Below are positions 1-8,394 of a DNA stretch of 64,000 nucleotides, one piece after another. Below the pieces are notes generated by a model. That model had not been told where the DNA came from. It was given only the letters and a program-made list of their open reading frames with translations, and did no database searches. A program made the translations under genes and the position numbers. The stretch is from contig JAGOAZ010000007.1 in assembly GCA_017983675.1 (NCBI GenBank), positions 62,001 through 126,000 on the forward strand. Reading direction: 5' to 3'. This DNA is from Fluviicola sp. (GTDB lineage Bacteria > Bacteroidota > Bacteroidia > Flavobacteriales_D > Crocinitomicaceae). The first letter of the stretch is position 1; each line of letters starts with the position of its first letter.

Positions 1-1243
1 TGTTGGCAACGGTTAAGAAATACTTCATGCGTTTTAATCGGTAGGAATAGGTGCTCAACTCATTTTCAATGGATTGATTGTCACCAATATCGCTCAATAC
101 TTGTTGAAAAAAACAAAACTTACTGTTTGAATGTACTGGGATTAAAAGTCCAGATTGCAACATGATTTGCAACAAACCAATAGTTTTTAGCGTAATGGAT
201 TTTCCTCCTGCATTTGGTCCTGAAATAACCAACATGCGGTTATTGGGGTTCAAAGAAAGTGTTTGCGGAAGTGTTGTTTTTCCGTGCGCTTTGTTATTGC
301 GCCACAATAGCGGATGGAAAGCATCGATTAATTCAATACATGTCGAACGAACAATACCAGGTAAATTCGCATTGAGTTCAATCGCAAGTTTCGTTTTGGA
401 ATGGATGAAATCCAGTTCGACGAGTAAATCTTGGTACGCTTCAATTAAGTGAATGTGATGCGCAATTTCACGTGTGAGTTCTTGTAAAATGCGAAAAACT
501 TCCTTGCGTTCATCATCCAATAACAATTCCAATTCATTGTTCAAGGGAACGTTAATTGCAGGTTCGATAAACGTTAAGCTTCCGGTTTTTGACGATCCAA
601 CAACTGCACCGCCAATTTTTCGCTTGTGCGTTGATTGGACAGTTAACACACGTCTTTCGTTGACGTAAGCTTCTTTCGTTTCACCCAACCAACCTTCTTT
701 GAGGTGTTTCCGCAATTCCTTTTCAAAGTTTTTATTGATTTGATTGCGGATTTTACCGATTTGTTGTCGAATATGCGCTAATTCTGACGATGCGTCATCT
801 TTGATGTTTCCTTTACGATCAAATACTTTTTCGATGGATTCGATCAATTCACGTGTAAAGTAAACTGATTTCAAAAGTCCACACAAATGCGGATAATCTT
901 GTGTTCGTTTGTCAAAAAAGACAATGATTTGATTCACCAATTCAGAAGCACGAGTAATACGCACAAATCCTTCTTGTTGCAAAACCGCATTACGAATTGG
1001 TAGCAACTTGATTTCAGCGAGTAATTCTTCAAAATCAAGTGCAGGAAACGATTCGCCTTCCGTTCTGATTTGTTTGAATTCGTTTAAGCGTAATAATTCA
1101 TTCTCTATTTCATCAAAATTATTCGATGGCGCTAATGCTTCCAAACGCTTACGTGCAGAGGGTCCGATAGCAAATTGCATCAGCCAATTCCGAATTTCAT
1201 CGAATTCTAAATCGCGTAATGTTTGTTGATCAAAACCTCTCAT
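1..1243 (-). CDS. mutS2: MutS2 family protein (partial, C-terminus outside window)
   Basis: The reverse strand encodes the first 414 residues of a MutS2 protein, starting MRGFDQQTLRDLEF. The N-terminal core and lever helices lead into the ABC-type ATPase domain, whose Walker A (GPNAGGKS, about residues 342-349) is intact. MutS2 proteins bind branched DNA or collided ribosomes and usually end in a Smr nuclease domain, which would lie beyond the window edge, so its presence cannot be judged. The start is fixed by an ATG only 4 nt downstream of a -7 box (TATTTTTG). It is transcribed away from xth. Mismatch-repair MutS is unlikely because the N-terminal mismatch-recognition domain is absent. Confidence 0.93.
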   Translation of the reverse strand, partial: MRGFDQQTLRDLEFDEIRNWLMQFAIGPSARKRLEALAPSNNFDEIENELLRLNEFKQIRTEGESFPALDFEELLAEIKLLPIRNAVLQQEGFVRITRASELVNQIIVFFDKRTQDYPHLCGLLKSVYFTRELIESIEKVFDRKGNIKDDASSELAHIRQQIGKIRNQINKNFEKELRKHLKEGWLGETKEAYVNERRVLTVQSTHKRKIGGAVVGSSKTGSLTFIEPAINVPLNNELELLLDDERKEVFRILQELTREIAHHIHLIEAYQDLLVELDFIHSKTKLAIELNANLPGIVRSTCIELIDAFHPLLWRNNKAHGKTTLPQTLSLNPNNRMLVISGPNAGGKSITLKTIGLLQIMLQSGLLIPVHSNSKFCFFQQVLSDIGDNQSIENELSTYSYRLKRMKYFLTVAN

Positions 1244-1247
1244 GGTG

Positions 1248-1255
1248 CAAAAATA
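1248..1255 (-). promoter_or_regulatory. Promoter of mutS2 (-7 box TATTTTTG)
   Basis: On the minus strand this reads TATTTTTG, a perfect match to the Bacteroidetes -7 consensus TAnnTTTG. A TTG (-33) lies at 1273-1275 with a 17-nt spacer. Only CACC separates the box from the ATG, so the transcript probably starts at or next to the start codon. Confidence 0.7.
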
Positions 1256-1326
1256 GCTATTTGTATGAGTAACAACTGAAATTGGAAAGAGTTTTGTGGA
1301 TTGGGTTATTCACGATTTAAATTCTT

Positions 1327-1334
1327 TATTTTTG
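1327..1334 (+). promoter_or_regulatory. Promoter of xth (-7 box TATTTTTG)
   Basis: TATTTTTG matches the TAnnTTTG consensus, with a TTG at 1301-1303 (23-nt spacer). It lies 17 nt before the xth ATG. The mutS2 and xth promoters face away from each other in a roughly 110-bp intergenic region. Confidence 0.6.
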
Positions 1335-1351
1335 CTTGAAATACTGAAACA

Positions 1352-2113
1352 ATGAAAATTCTCTCCTTTAATGTGAATGGCATTCGTGCGATTGCAGGAA
1401 AAAGCTTTCTGCCAGACATGCAAAATTTAGCTGTTGATGTCATTTGTTTGCAAGAAACAAAAGCATCTGTTGAGCAAGTAAAAGAAACTGTTGCGCCATT
1501 AAACATGCCGTTTGTCTATGCAAATGAGGCGAGTAAAAAAGGATATTCGGGAACTGCAATTTTATCTAATACCGAACCATTATCGGTTGTGTATGATATG
1601 GGAATTGAGGAACACGACAACGAAGGGAGAGTGATTGCTGCTGAATTTGAAGCGTTTTATTTGGTCACAGTTTATGTGCCCAATTCGGGTAGTGAATTAT
1701 TGCGTTTGCCGTATCGTCAATCGTGGGATGCTGATTTTCTAGCTTATTTAAAGCAATTGGAAACTTCAAAACCAGTAGTGGTTTGTGGCGATTTTAATGT
1801 GGCGCACAAAGCAATCGATTTGGCACGTCCAAAACAAAACTACAACAAAGCAGCCGGATTTATGCAAGAAGAAATCGATGGCATGGATGCTTTTCATAAC
1901 GCTGGATTGATTGATTCGTGGCGTGCAAAAAATGGCGATGAGGTAAAATACACTTGGTGGAGTTACCGAGCTGGAGCGCGTCAGAAAAATATTGGTTGGC
2001 GGATTGATTACTTTTTAGTGAGTGAAGCGTTTTTACCGCAAATTGCTGAAGCGACTATTCACAATGAAATCCTTGGTTCCGATCATTGTCCTGTTGGCAT
2101 AACAATTAGCTAG
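1352..2113 (+). CDS. xth: Exodeoxyribonuclease III (AP endonuclease)
   Basis: This 253-residue protein of the endonuclease/exonuclease/phosphatase fold cleaves DNA 5' of abasic sites and degrades 3' ends in base excision repair. Visible family signatures are the N-terminal MKILSFNVNGIRA, the metal ligand in LQETKA, the GDFNVAH block and the C-terminal SDHCPVGI catalytic Asp-His. Length is normal for the family. It has its own promoter and reads divergently from mutS2, which also acts on DNA. The ExoA/XthA assignment is firm; the balance of exonuclease and AP activity cannot be judged from sequence. Confidence 0.95.
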   Translation: MKILSFNVNGIRAIAGKSFLPDMQNLAVDVICLQETKASVEQVKETVAPLNMPFVYANEASKKGYSGTAILSNTEPLSVVYDMGIEEHDNEGRVIAAEFEAFYLVTVYVPNSGSELLRLPYRQSWDADFLAYLKQLETSKPVVVCGDFNVAHKAIDLARPKQNYNKAAGFMQEEIDGMDAFHNAGLIDSWRAKNGDEVKYTWWSYRAGARQKNIGWRIDYFLVSEAFLPQIAEATIHNEILGSDHCPVGITIS

Positions 2114-2190
2114 GGCATTGTTCAAAACATGTTCATTTCCTCTTTGTAATTAAAATTTGTTTTTTTCTTCCATAAGGAAAATAGCTTCGT

Positions 2191-2198
2191 TATCTTTG
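2191..2198 (+). promoter_or_regulatory. Promoter of dnaB (-7 box TATCTTTG)
   Basis: A perfect TAnnTTTG box ends 5 nt before the dnaB ATG at 2204, so transcription should begin about at the start codon (leaderless). No TTG lies at the usual distance upstream. Confidence 0.65.
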
Positions 2199-2203
2199 TA
2201 AAT

Positions 2204-3781
2204 ATGGAAGAGCAACAATCAGGAAATCCAAGACGAACACCAACTAGAAATAAAAATGTTATTTCAACAATCGCAACAGAAATGGGGCGCATACCTCCTC
2301 AAGCTGTTGATGTTGAGAAAGCAGTATTGGGTGCAATGATGTTGGATAAAAATGCTGTAACGGATACCGTTGATATGTTGTCAGCTGACAGTTTTTACGA
2401 TCCGAAACATCAATTCATTTACGGAGCAATCCGCGATTTATTTGGAACGTCAAATCCCATCGATTTATTAACTGTTACGCAACGCTTAAAAGAAAAAGGT
2501 GAATTAGAAGGTGCTGGAGGAGTAGTGTACATTTCTTCATTGACAAGCGGGGTTGCTTCTTCTGCACATATTGAATTTCACGCCCGAATCATTTCGCAAA
2601 AATACATTCAACGTGAAATTATCCGCATGTGTTCGGAGACTTTGCGCGATGCGTATGATGAAACAACAGACGTTTTCGATTTATTAACGAAGGCGGAAGG
2701 CGCTTTGTTTGGAATTGCTGAAAACAACATGAAAAAGTCGATTGCAACCATGAATACGGTTGTAAGTGATGCCATTCGTGAAATTGAAATCGCATCCAAA
2801 AACAGCGAAGGTTTATCAGGAGTTCCGACAGGATTTAGAGGTTTAGATGCCTTGACTTCAGGTTGGCAACGTTCCGATATGATTGTCATTGCTGCTCGTC
2901 CTGCGATGGGTAAAACAGCCTTTGTATTATCAATGGCGCGCAATACAGCAGTTGATTATAACATGGGGGTTGCGGTTTTCTCTCTAGAGATGTCAAGCGT
3001 GCAGTTAGTGAAACGTTTGATTGCTTCTGAAGCGCGTATTTCTGCTGAAAAATTAAGAAAAGGAAACTTAGAAGATTACGAGTTTCAACAATTATATTCA
3101 CGCGTTTCAAAATTATCAACTGCACCAATTTATATAGATGATACACCAGGATTATCCGTGTTCGATCTACGTGCAAAATGCCGCCGTTTGAAAATGCAAT
3201 ACGACATTCAATTAGTCATCATTGATTATTTGCAATTGATGTCAGCGGGTGGTGGTAAAGGAACAGGAAATCGCGAGCAAGAAATCTCTACTATTTCACG
3301 TTCCATCAAAGAAATTGCCAAAGAATTAAACATTCCTGTCATTGCACTTTCTCAGTTGAGTCGTTCTGTTGAAACACGTGGTGGTGATAAACGACCGGTG
3401 CTTTCTGACTTACGTGAATCTGGAGCGATTGAGCAAGATGCGGATATTGTAAGTTTCTTGTATCGACCAGAATATTACGGTTTGTTGCAAGCGGAGGATG
3501 GTTCTTCGAATCAAGGTGTAGGGGAAGTGATTATTGCGAAACACAGAAATGGTGCGTTGGATACTGTTCGTATGCGTTTTGTTGGCCAATATGCACGTTT
3601 TGAAAATTTTGAAGACACTTACAACACAACTGGTGGTGATTTCGATCCAAAATCAACTGGAGCTGGAATGTCAGTAAATCGTAGTTTTGATGATGTAAAC
3701 ACGATAACAAAGGCAAGTAACATGAACAATGTCGTGGATGATGATGAAGATTTCATGCTCAATTCAGATACACCTTTTTAA
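2204..3781 (+). CDS. dnaB: Replicative DNA helicase DnaB
   Basis: This 525-residue protein is the hexameric helicase that unwinds DNA at the replication fork. The N-terminal DnaB domain (about 30-135, PPQAVDVEKAVLGAMM) precedes a RecA-like ATPase domain. Walker A is ARPAMGKTAF (about 232-240), Walker B is VIIDYLQLM, and the DnaB motif 4 region SRSVETRGGDKRP...LRESGAIEQDAD is intact. There is no intein. The C-terminal 40 residues are acidic and poorly conserved. The ATG at 2204 lies 5 nt after a -7 box. It stands alone, with a 16-bp gap to the next gene. Confidence 0.97.
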   Translation: MEEQQSGNPRRTPTRNKNVISTIATEMGRIPPQAVDVEKAVLGAMMLDKNAVTDTVDMLSADSFYDPKHQFIYGAIRDLFGTSNPIDLLTVTQRLKEKGELEGAGGVVYISSLTSGVASSAHIEFHARIISQKYIQREIIRMCSETLRDAYDETTDVFDLLTKAEGALFGIAENNMKKSIATMNTVVSDAIREIEIASKNSEGLSGVPTGFRGLDALTSGWQRSDMIVIAARPAMGKTAFVLSMARNTAVDYNMGVAVFSLEMSSVQLVKRLIASEARISAEKLRKGNLEDYEFQQLYSRVSKLSTAPIYIDDTPGLSVFDLRAKCRRLKMQYDIQLVIIDYLQLMSAGGGKGTGNREQEISTISRSIKEIAKELNIPVIALSQLSRSVETRGGDKRPVLSDLRESGAIEQDADIVSFLYRPEYYGLLQAEDGSSNQGVGEVIIAKHRNGALDTVRMRFVGQYARFENFEDTYNTTGGDFDPKSTGAGMSVNRSFDDVNTITKASNMNNVVDDDEDFMLNSDTPF

Positions 3782-3797
3782 TTCCTTTACTGAATCT

Positions 3798-5051
3798 ATG
3801 AAAGTTTTACTCCTTGTTTTGCTATTGTTTTTGACCAAATCCTTGGGAGCAACTGCTATTTTGGTTCCGATGGATGAACGTCAAACGAATCACTTAAAAG
3901 CGTATGGTTTATCGTATTGGGTACTCAACAATCAAGTGACGCTGGAGTGGTTATTGAATTATAGAGGCGGATCTTTTTTATTTCCCAATTTGCAATCAAT
4001 CGAAGAAGAATTAATCGTTCGTGGAATTAGCTACGAGGTAATTACGGATGGTCAAGCAAATGCGATAAAAAGTCAAATTGCAGATCCTGCAACCAATATG
4101 GAAGTGGTACAGTTAGAGAAATCTCCTAAAATTGCTGTCTACACTCCAAGCGGTTCTTTGCCCTGGGATGATGCGGTAACGATGGTACTCGATTATGCTG
4201 AAATTCCTTATGATAAAATTTACGACAAAGAAATTGTCCTTGGTAATTTACCGAAATACGATTGGTTACACTTACATCACGAGGATTTTACGGGTCAATA
4301 CGGCAAGTTTTATGTATCTTTTCGTGATGCGCCTTGGTACAGACAACAAGTTGCGGATGCAGAAAAACAAGCACAAGAATTAGGTTTTTCGAAAGTGTCT
4401 CAATTGAAATTAGCTGTTGCAAATAGCATTCGAAATTTTGTGCTCGGTGGTGGATTTTTGTTTACCATGTGTAGTGGAACGGATAGTTTCGACATTGCTT
4501 TAGCAGCGCACAACACGGATATTTGTGAAACGATGTTTGATGGCGATCACCGTGATCCAAATTGTCAAACTAAATTAGATTTTGACAATACGTTTGCGTT
4601 TGAAAACTTCATCTTGGTGCAAGAACCAATGATCTATGAATATTCGAATATTGATGGAACTGAATTACATCGTGTGCCTGAAAATCAAGATATTTTCACC
4701 TTGTTCGAATTTTCTGCTAAATGGGATATCGTTCCAACCATGTTAACGCAATGCCACACGGATGTCATCAAAGGATTCATGGGGCAAACGACTGATTTTA
4801 GAAAGGATTTAATCAAATCAAACGTGCTTATTCTAGGTGAAAGCAATAGTTTAAAAACAGCGCGTTACATTCATGGTGAATTGGGGCAAGGAACTTGGAC
4901 GTTTTATGGTGGACATGATCCAGAAGATTACCAACACAAAGTAGGAGATCCGCCAACAGATTTAAACCTACATCCAAATTCACCTGGCTATCGCTTGATA
5001 TTGAATAACATTTTGTTTCCTGCAGCAAAAAAGCAAAAGCGGAAAACGTAA
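3798..5051 (+). CDS. Secreted protein of the Bacteroidetes 'asparagine synthetase B'-named family
   Basis: This protein of about 417 residues starts with a signal peptide (MKVLLLVLLLFLTKSLGA) and is followed by LVPMDERQTNHLKAYG and LLNYRGGSFLFP. I recognise a family widespread in Flavobacteriia and often named asparagine synthetase B in databases. It has no N-terminal Cys2 glutaminase, no SGGxDS ATP-pyrophosphatase loop and no other synthetase motif, so that name is not supported. The repeated His/Asp-rich segments (DWLHLHHEDFTGQYG; GGFLFTMCSGTDSFD; GGHDPEDYQH) hint at an enzyme, possibly metal- or glutamine-amidotransferase-like, in the periplasm. An upstream in-frame start at 3729 inside dnaB was discarded because the signal peptide begins at 3798. 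Function unknown. Confidence 0.8.
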   Translation: MKVLLLVLLLFLTKSLGATAILVPMDERQTNHLKAYGLSYWVLNNQVTLEWLLNYRGGSFLFPNLQSIEEELIVRGISYEVITDGQANAIKSQIADPATNMEVVQLEKSPKIAVYTPSGSLPWDDAVTMVLDYAEIPYDKIYDKEIVLGNLPKYDWLHLHHEDFTGQYGKFYVSFRDAPWYRQQVADAEKQAQELGFSKVSQLKLAVANSIRNFVLGGGFLFTMCSGTDSFDIALAAHNTDICETMFDGDHRDPNCQTKLDFDNTFAFENFILVQEPMIYEYSNIDGTELHRVPENQDIFTLFEFSAKWDIVPTMLTQCHTDVIKGFMGQTTDFRKDLIKSNVLILGESNSLKTARYIHGELGQGTWTFYGGHDPEDYQHKVGDPPTDLNLHPNSPGYRLILNNILFPAAKKQKRKT

Positions 5052-5106
5052 TCGAATTTCAACGAAAAATGCTTGTTTGACTTTTATCAATTTCGTGAAA
5101 AAAGTG

Positions 5107-5114
5107 TATTTTTG
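5107..5114 (+). promoter_or_regulatory. Promoter of trhO-lgt-rimO (-7 box TATTTTTG)
   Basis: TATTTTTG matches TAnnTTTG and lies 33 nt before the trhO ATG. TTG triplets occur upstream but at a longer spacing than usual, so only the -7 element is claimed. Confidence 0.5.
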
Positions 5115-5147
5115 CACCAACTTTTTACAAACTAAATAAAACATAGC

Positions 5148-6200
5148 ATGCAACTGTGGAATACGTATAGTAAAGAGGAGTTGGAACAACGTTTGCGTGA
5201 AGCAGGACATCACTTTGTCACTGTTTCATTTTACAAATACCATCAGATTTCCAATCCTCAACTTTTCAGAGATTATTTATACCAATTATTAGATACCAAT
5301 GGTGTCGTTGGTCGCATTTACGTCGCTTCGGAAGGGATTAATGCTCAAATTTCTGTACCGACGGATCAATTCAATCAATTCAAAGACGATTTGTACAGCA
5401 TCGATTTCTTAAATGAAGTCCGCTTAAATATTGCCGTAGAAGAGGCAGGAGTGCCATTTCCATTTTTGAAGTTAAAAATAAAAGTGCGTAATAAAATTCT
5501 TGCTGATGGATTAAATGATGAAACGTTTGATGTAACCAATATCGGTAAGCATTTGAAAGCAGAGGAATTCAATGCACTGACCAACGATCCAAACACCATT
5601 TTGATTGACTTTAGAAATCATTACGAGCACGAAGTAGGACATTTTAAAGATGCAATTCTACCCGACGTTGATACGTTCCGTGAGTCATTGCCATTTATTG
5701 AAGAAACGTATTTAAAAGGAAACGAAGATAAGAACTTGGTGATGTACTGTACAGGAGGAATTCGTTGTGAAAAGGCATCAGCATGGTTCAAGCACCGCGG
5801 TTTTAAAAACGTTCATCAGTTAGAAGGCGGAATTATTAAATACGCCAACGAATGCCGTGATAAAGGATTAGAAAATAAATTTATCGGAAAGAATTTCGTT
5901 TTTGATGAACGAAGAGGCGAACGCGTTTCGGAAGATATCATTTCAAATTGTCACCAATGTGGTGAACCTGCAGATGTGCATACGAATTGCGCGAATGAAG
6001 CGTGTCATTTGCTGTTCATTCAATGCGATAGTTGCAAAACGACACACGAAAATTGTTGTTCTGCCGATTGCCAATCCGTTATTCAATTACCGATAGAAGA
6101 ACAACGATTGTTGCGGAAAGGATTACAAAACTCCAATAAAATCTTTAAAAAAGGAAGAGCACCACATTTAACGTACAAAAAGAACAACGAAAAAGCGTAA
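5148..6200 (+). CDS. trhO: tRNA uridine(34) hydroxylase TrhO (rhodanese family)
   Basis: This 350-residue protein (YceA/TrhO) takes part in prephenate-independent, O2-dependent 5-hydroxylation of wobble uridine in tRNA. The N-terminal acylphosphatase-like domain (about 20-105) precedes a rhodanese domain (about 125-225) with the active-site loop YCTGGIRCEKA, putative catalytic Cys201. The C-terminal segment is cysteine-rich (CHQCGEPADVHTNC, CDSC, CCSADC) and probably binds zinc, as usual in the long form. It is followed after 26 bp by lgt and then rimO, all co-directional, which suggests an operon linked to translation and envelope maturation. Confidence 0.92.
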   Translation: MQLWNTYSKEELEQRLREAGHHFVTVSFYKYHQISNPQLFRDYLYQLLDTNGVVGRIYVASEGINAQISVPTDQFNQFKDDLYSIDFLNEVRLNIAVEEAGVPFPFLKLKIKVRNKILADGLNDETFDVTNIGKHLKAEEFNALTNDPNTILIDFRNHYEHEVGHFKDAILPDVDTFRESLPFIEETYLKGNEDKNLVMYCTGGIRCEKASAWFKHRGFKNVHQLEGGIIKYANECRDKGLENKFIGKNFVFDERRGERVSEDIISNCHQCGEPADVHTNCANEACHLLFIQCDSCKTTHENCCSADCQSVIQLPIEEQRLLRKGLQNSNKIFKKGRAPHLTYKKNNEKA

Positions 6201-6226
6201 CTTTCAACCTTTAAAAACAGAACAAC

Positions 6227-7045
6227 ATGCTATTAGGAATTGATTTTACGATGACTTCCCAATTGATTGAAGGAAGATCGACACCAAACTTATATGGTTT
6301 GTTATTTGTCACTGGAATGATCATTGGTTATTACGTCATTCGCAAAATGTTTCGTTCTGAAGGCATTGACGAAAAACAATTAGATACGTTGATCATGTAC
6401 ATTGTGCCTGCAACGATTATTGGTGCGCGTTTGGGACATGTTTTTTTCTATGATTGGTCGTATTATAAAAATCATTTAGCAGATATTCCAAAAGTTTGGG
6501 AAGGAGGATTGGCAAGCCATGGAGCAGCAATCATGATTTTAATTGCCCTGTATATTTTCTCGAAACGCGTTGCCAAAAAACCCATGTTGTGGATTTTAGA
6601 TCGCATTGTTGCACCGATAGCTATCGCAGCATGTTTTATTCGGTTGGGTAACTTAATGAATCAAGAAATTGTTGGTGTTCCAACGACATTGCCTTGGGGT
6701 TTTCGTTTTTCTGAATTAGCCTATCAACAAGAATATTTAGTTGATGGTAAGAATGTTTTCCGTCACCCAACACAAATTTATGAAGCAGGAATGTACTTAC
6801 TTTCTTTTTTCATTTTGTTACGCATGTATTGGAAAACATCAGCAAAAGAGACGACCGGAAAATTATTTGGAACGTTTATGATCCTGATTTGGTCGGCACG
6901 TTTTATCATCGAATTTGTGAAAGAAGGTCAATCGCAATTTGACGAAAACGCACTTTTAAATACAGGCCAATTATTAAGTATTCCATTTATTTTGATTGGA
7001 ATTTACTTGATCATTCGCTCAAACAAGCAACAAGCAATTAATTAA
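6227..7045 (+). CDS. lgt: Prolipoprotein diacylglyceryl transferase
   Basis: Lgt transfers diacylglycerol from phosphatidylglycerol to the lipobox cysteine of prelipoproteins at the inner membrane, the first step of lipoprotein maturation. The 272-residue polytopic protein shows the family blocks GARLGHVFFYDW, EGGLASHGAA and the signature RLGNLMNQEIVG, followed by HPTQIYEA and the C-terminal RFIIEFVKEGQ. Length and membrane pattern are normal. It is the middle gene of a probable trhO-lgt-rimO run (26 bp on each side). Confidence 0.95.
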   Translation: MLLGIDFTMTSQLIEGRSTPNLYGLLFVTGMIIGYYVIRKMFRSEGIDEKQLDTLIMYIVPATIIGARLGHVFFYDWSYYKNHLADIPKVWEGGLASHGAAIMILIALYIFSKRVAKKPMLWILDRIVAPIAIAACFIRLGNLMNQEIVGVPTTLPWGFRFSELAYQQEYLVDGKNVFRHPTQIYEAGMYLLSFFILLRMYWKTSAKETTGKLFGTFMILIWSARFIIEFVKEGQSQFDENALLNTGQLLSIPFILIGIYLIIRSNKQQAIN

Positions 7046-7046
7046 A

Positions 7047-7060
7047 TTCGGTTCACCGAA
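7047..7060. repeat. Short inverted repeat between lgt and rimO
   Basis: TTCGGTTCACCGAA forms a 6-bp stem with a 2-base centre just after the lgt stop and before the rimO start. It has no T-run, so it is not a typical terminator. It could be an RNA hairpin that stabilises or separates the two cistrons, or chance. Confidence 0.3.
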
Positions 7061-7070
7061 ATACATACAC

Positions 7071-8381
7071 ATGAAAACGAAAACGCTTCGCAAAAATAAA
7101 GTCAATGTAATCACCTTAGGTTGTGCTAAAAACACCTTCGATTCAGAAGTGATGATGGCCCAACTAAAGGCAAATAAATTTGATGTTGAACACGAATCCA
7201 TGAACGATGATGCGGAAATTGTCATCATCAATACGTGTGGTTTCATTGACAATGCAAAGCAAGAATCGATTGATACCATTTTGCGCTATGCGGAAGCAAA
7301 AGCAGATGGATTAGTCGAAAAAGTGTACGTAACTGGTTGTTTGTCGGAGCGCTACAAAGATGACTTGGAAAAAGAAATCCCAGAAGTAGATGCTTTTTTT
7401 GGCACACGCGATTTGCCTCGTTTATTGAAAACACTCAAAGCAGATTACAAACACGAATTAGTCGGAGAACGATTGTTAACGACGCCAACGCATTACGCTT
7501 ACTTTAAAATAGCTGAAGGTTGTGATCGTCCTTGTTCATTTTGTGCCATTCCTTTGATGCGTGGAAAACACGTTTCAACACCGATTGAAGATTTGGTGAA
7601 ATCAGCTAAAAGCTTGGCAGCTCAAGGAGTAAAAGAAATATTGTTGATTGCACAAGATTTAACCTATTACGGTTTAGATATTTACAAAAAACGCAATTTA
7701 GCTGAGTTGATCGACCAACTTGCAGCTGTTGAAGGTATTGAATGGATCCGTTTGCATTATGCATTTCCAGCTGGTTTCCCAATGGATGTGTTGGATGCAA
7801 TGGTGAATCACCCGAAAGTGTGTAATTACCTCGACATGCCTTTGCAACACGGTTCAACAAAAATATTGCAATCTATGCGTCGTGGAATCACACGCGAAAA
7901 AACAGAAGCATTGGTTGAAACGATTCGTGAAAAAGTACCAGGAATTGCCATTCGTACAACATTGATTGCTGGTTATCCTGGAGAAACGGCAGCTGATTTC
8001 GAAGAAATGAAAGATTTTGTAGAGCGTATGCGCTTTGATCGTTTGGGAATTTTCACGTATTCACACGAAGAAAACACCCATGCTCACACCCTAGAAGACG
8101 ATGTTTCGGAAGAAGTGAAACGTCAACGTGCAGACGAAATTATGGAGCTTCAGTCTGGAATTAGTTACGAATTGAACCAAGAGAAAATCGGCAAAACGTT
8201 CCGCGTATTATTCGATAGAGTAGAAGGAGATTATTTCATTGGACGTACCGAATTTGATTCGCCTGAAGTAGATAACGAAGTTTTGGTGAAAAAAGCAGAA
8301 GGTTTTGTGCGCTTGGGTGATTTTGCAGCAGTTGAAATTACTTCAGCAGATCATTACGATTTGTACGGAAAATTAGTTTAA
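7071..8381 (+). CDS. rimO: Ribosomal protein S12 methylthiotransferase RimO
   Basis: This 436-residue radical-SAM methylthiotransferase adds a methylthio group to the conserved Asp of ribosomal protein uS12. The N-terminal MTTase domain has its cluster cysteines in LGCAKNTFDSEV, NTCGFIDNAK and TGCLSERY. The radical-SAM core has CDRPCSFCAIP (CxxxCxxC), and a C-terminal TRAM domain follows (about 375-436). The RimO signature LGCAKNxxDSE separates it from MiaB. It follows lgt and ends 13 bp before the 3' end of convergent xerD. Confidence 0.95.
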   Translation: MKTKTLRKNKVNVITLGCAKNTFDSEVMMAQLKANKFDVEHESMNDDAEIVIINTCGFIDNAKQESIDTILRYAEAKADGLVEKVYVTGCLSERYKDDLEKEIPEVDAFFGTRDLPRLLKTLKADYKHELVGERLLTTPTHYAYFKIAEGCDRPCSFCAIPLMRGKHVSTPIEDLVKSAKSLAAQGVKEILLIAQDLTYYGLDIYKKRNLAELIDQLAAVEGIEWIRLHYAFPAGFPMDVLDAMVNHPKVCNYLDMPLQHGSTKILQSMRRGITREKTEALVETIREKVPGIAIRTTLIAGYPGETAADFEEMKDFVERMRFDRLGIFTYSHEENTHAHTLEDDVSEEVKRQRADEIMELQSGISYELNQEKIGKTFRVLFDRVEGDYFIGRTEFDSPEVDNEVLVKKAEGFVRLGDFAAVEITSADHYDLYGKLV

Positions 8382-8394
8382 TAACAAAACTATC

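Noticed and set aside
162-1229. Plus-strand open frames across 162-1229
   Set aside because: They lie antisense to mutS2, whose protein sequence is clearly conserved.
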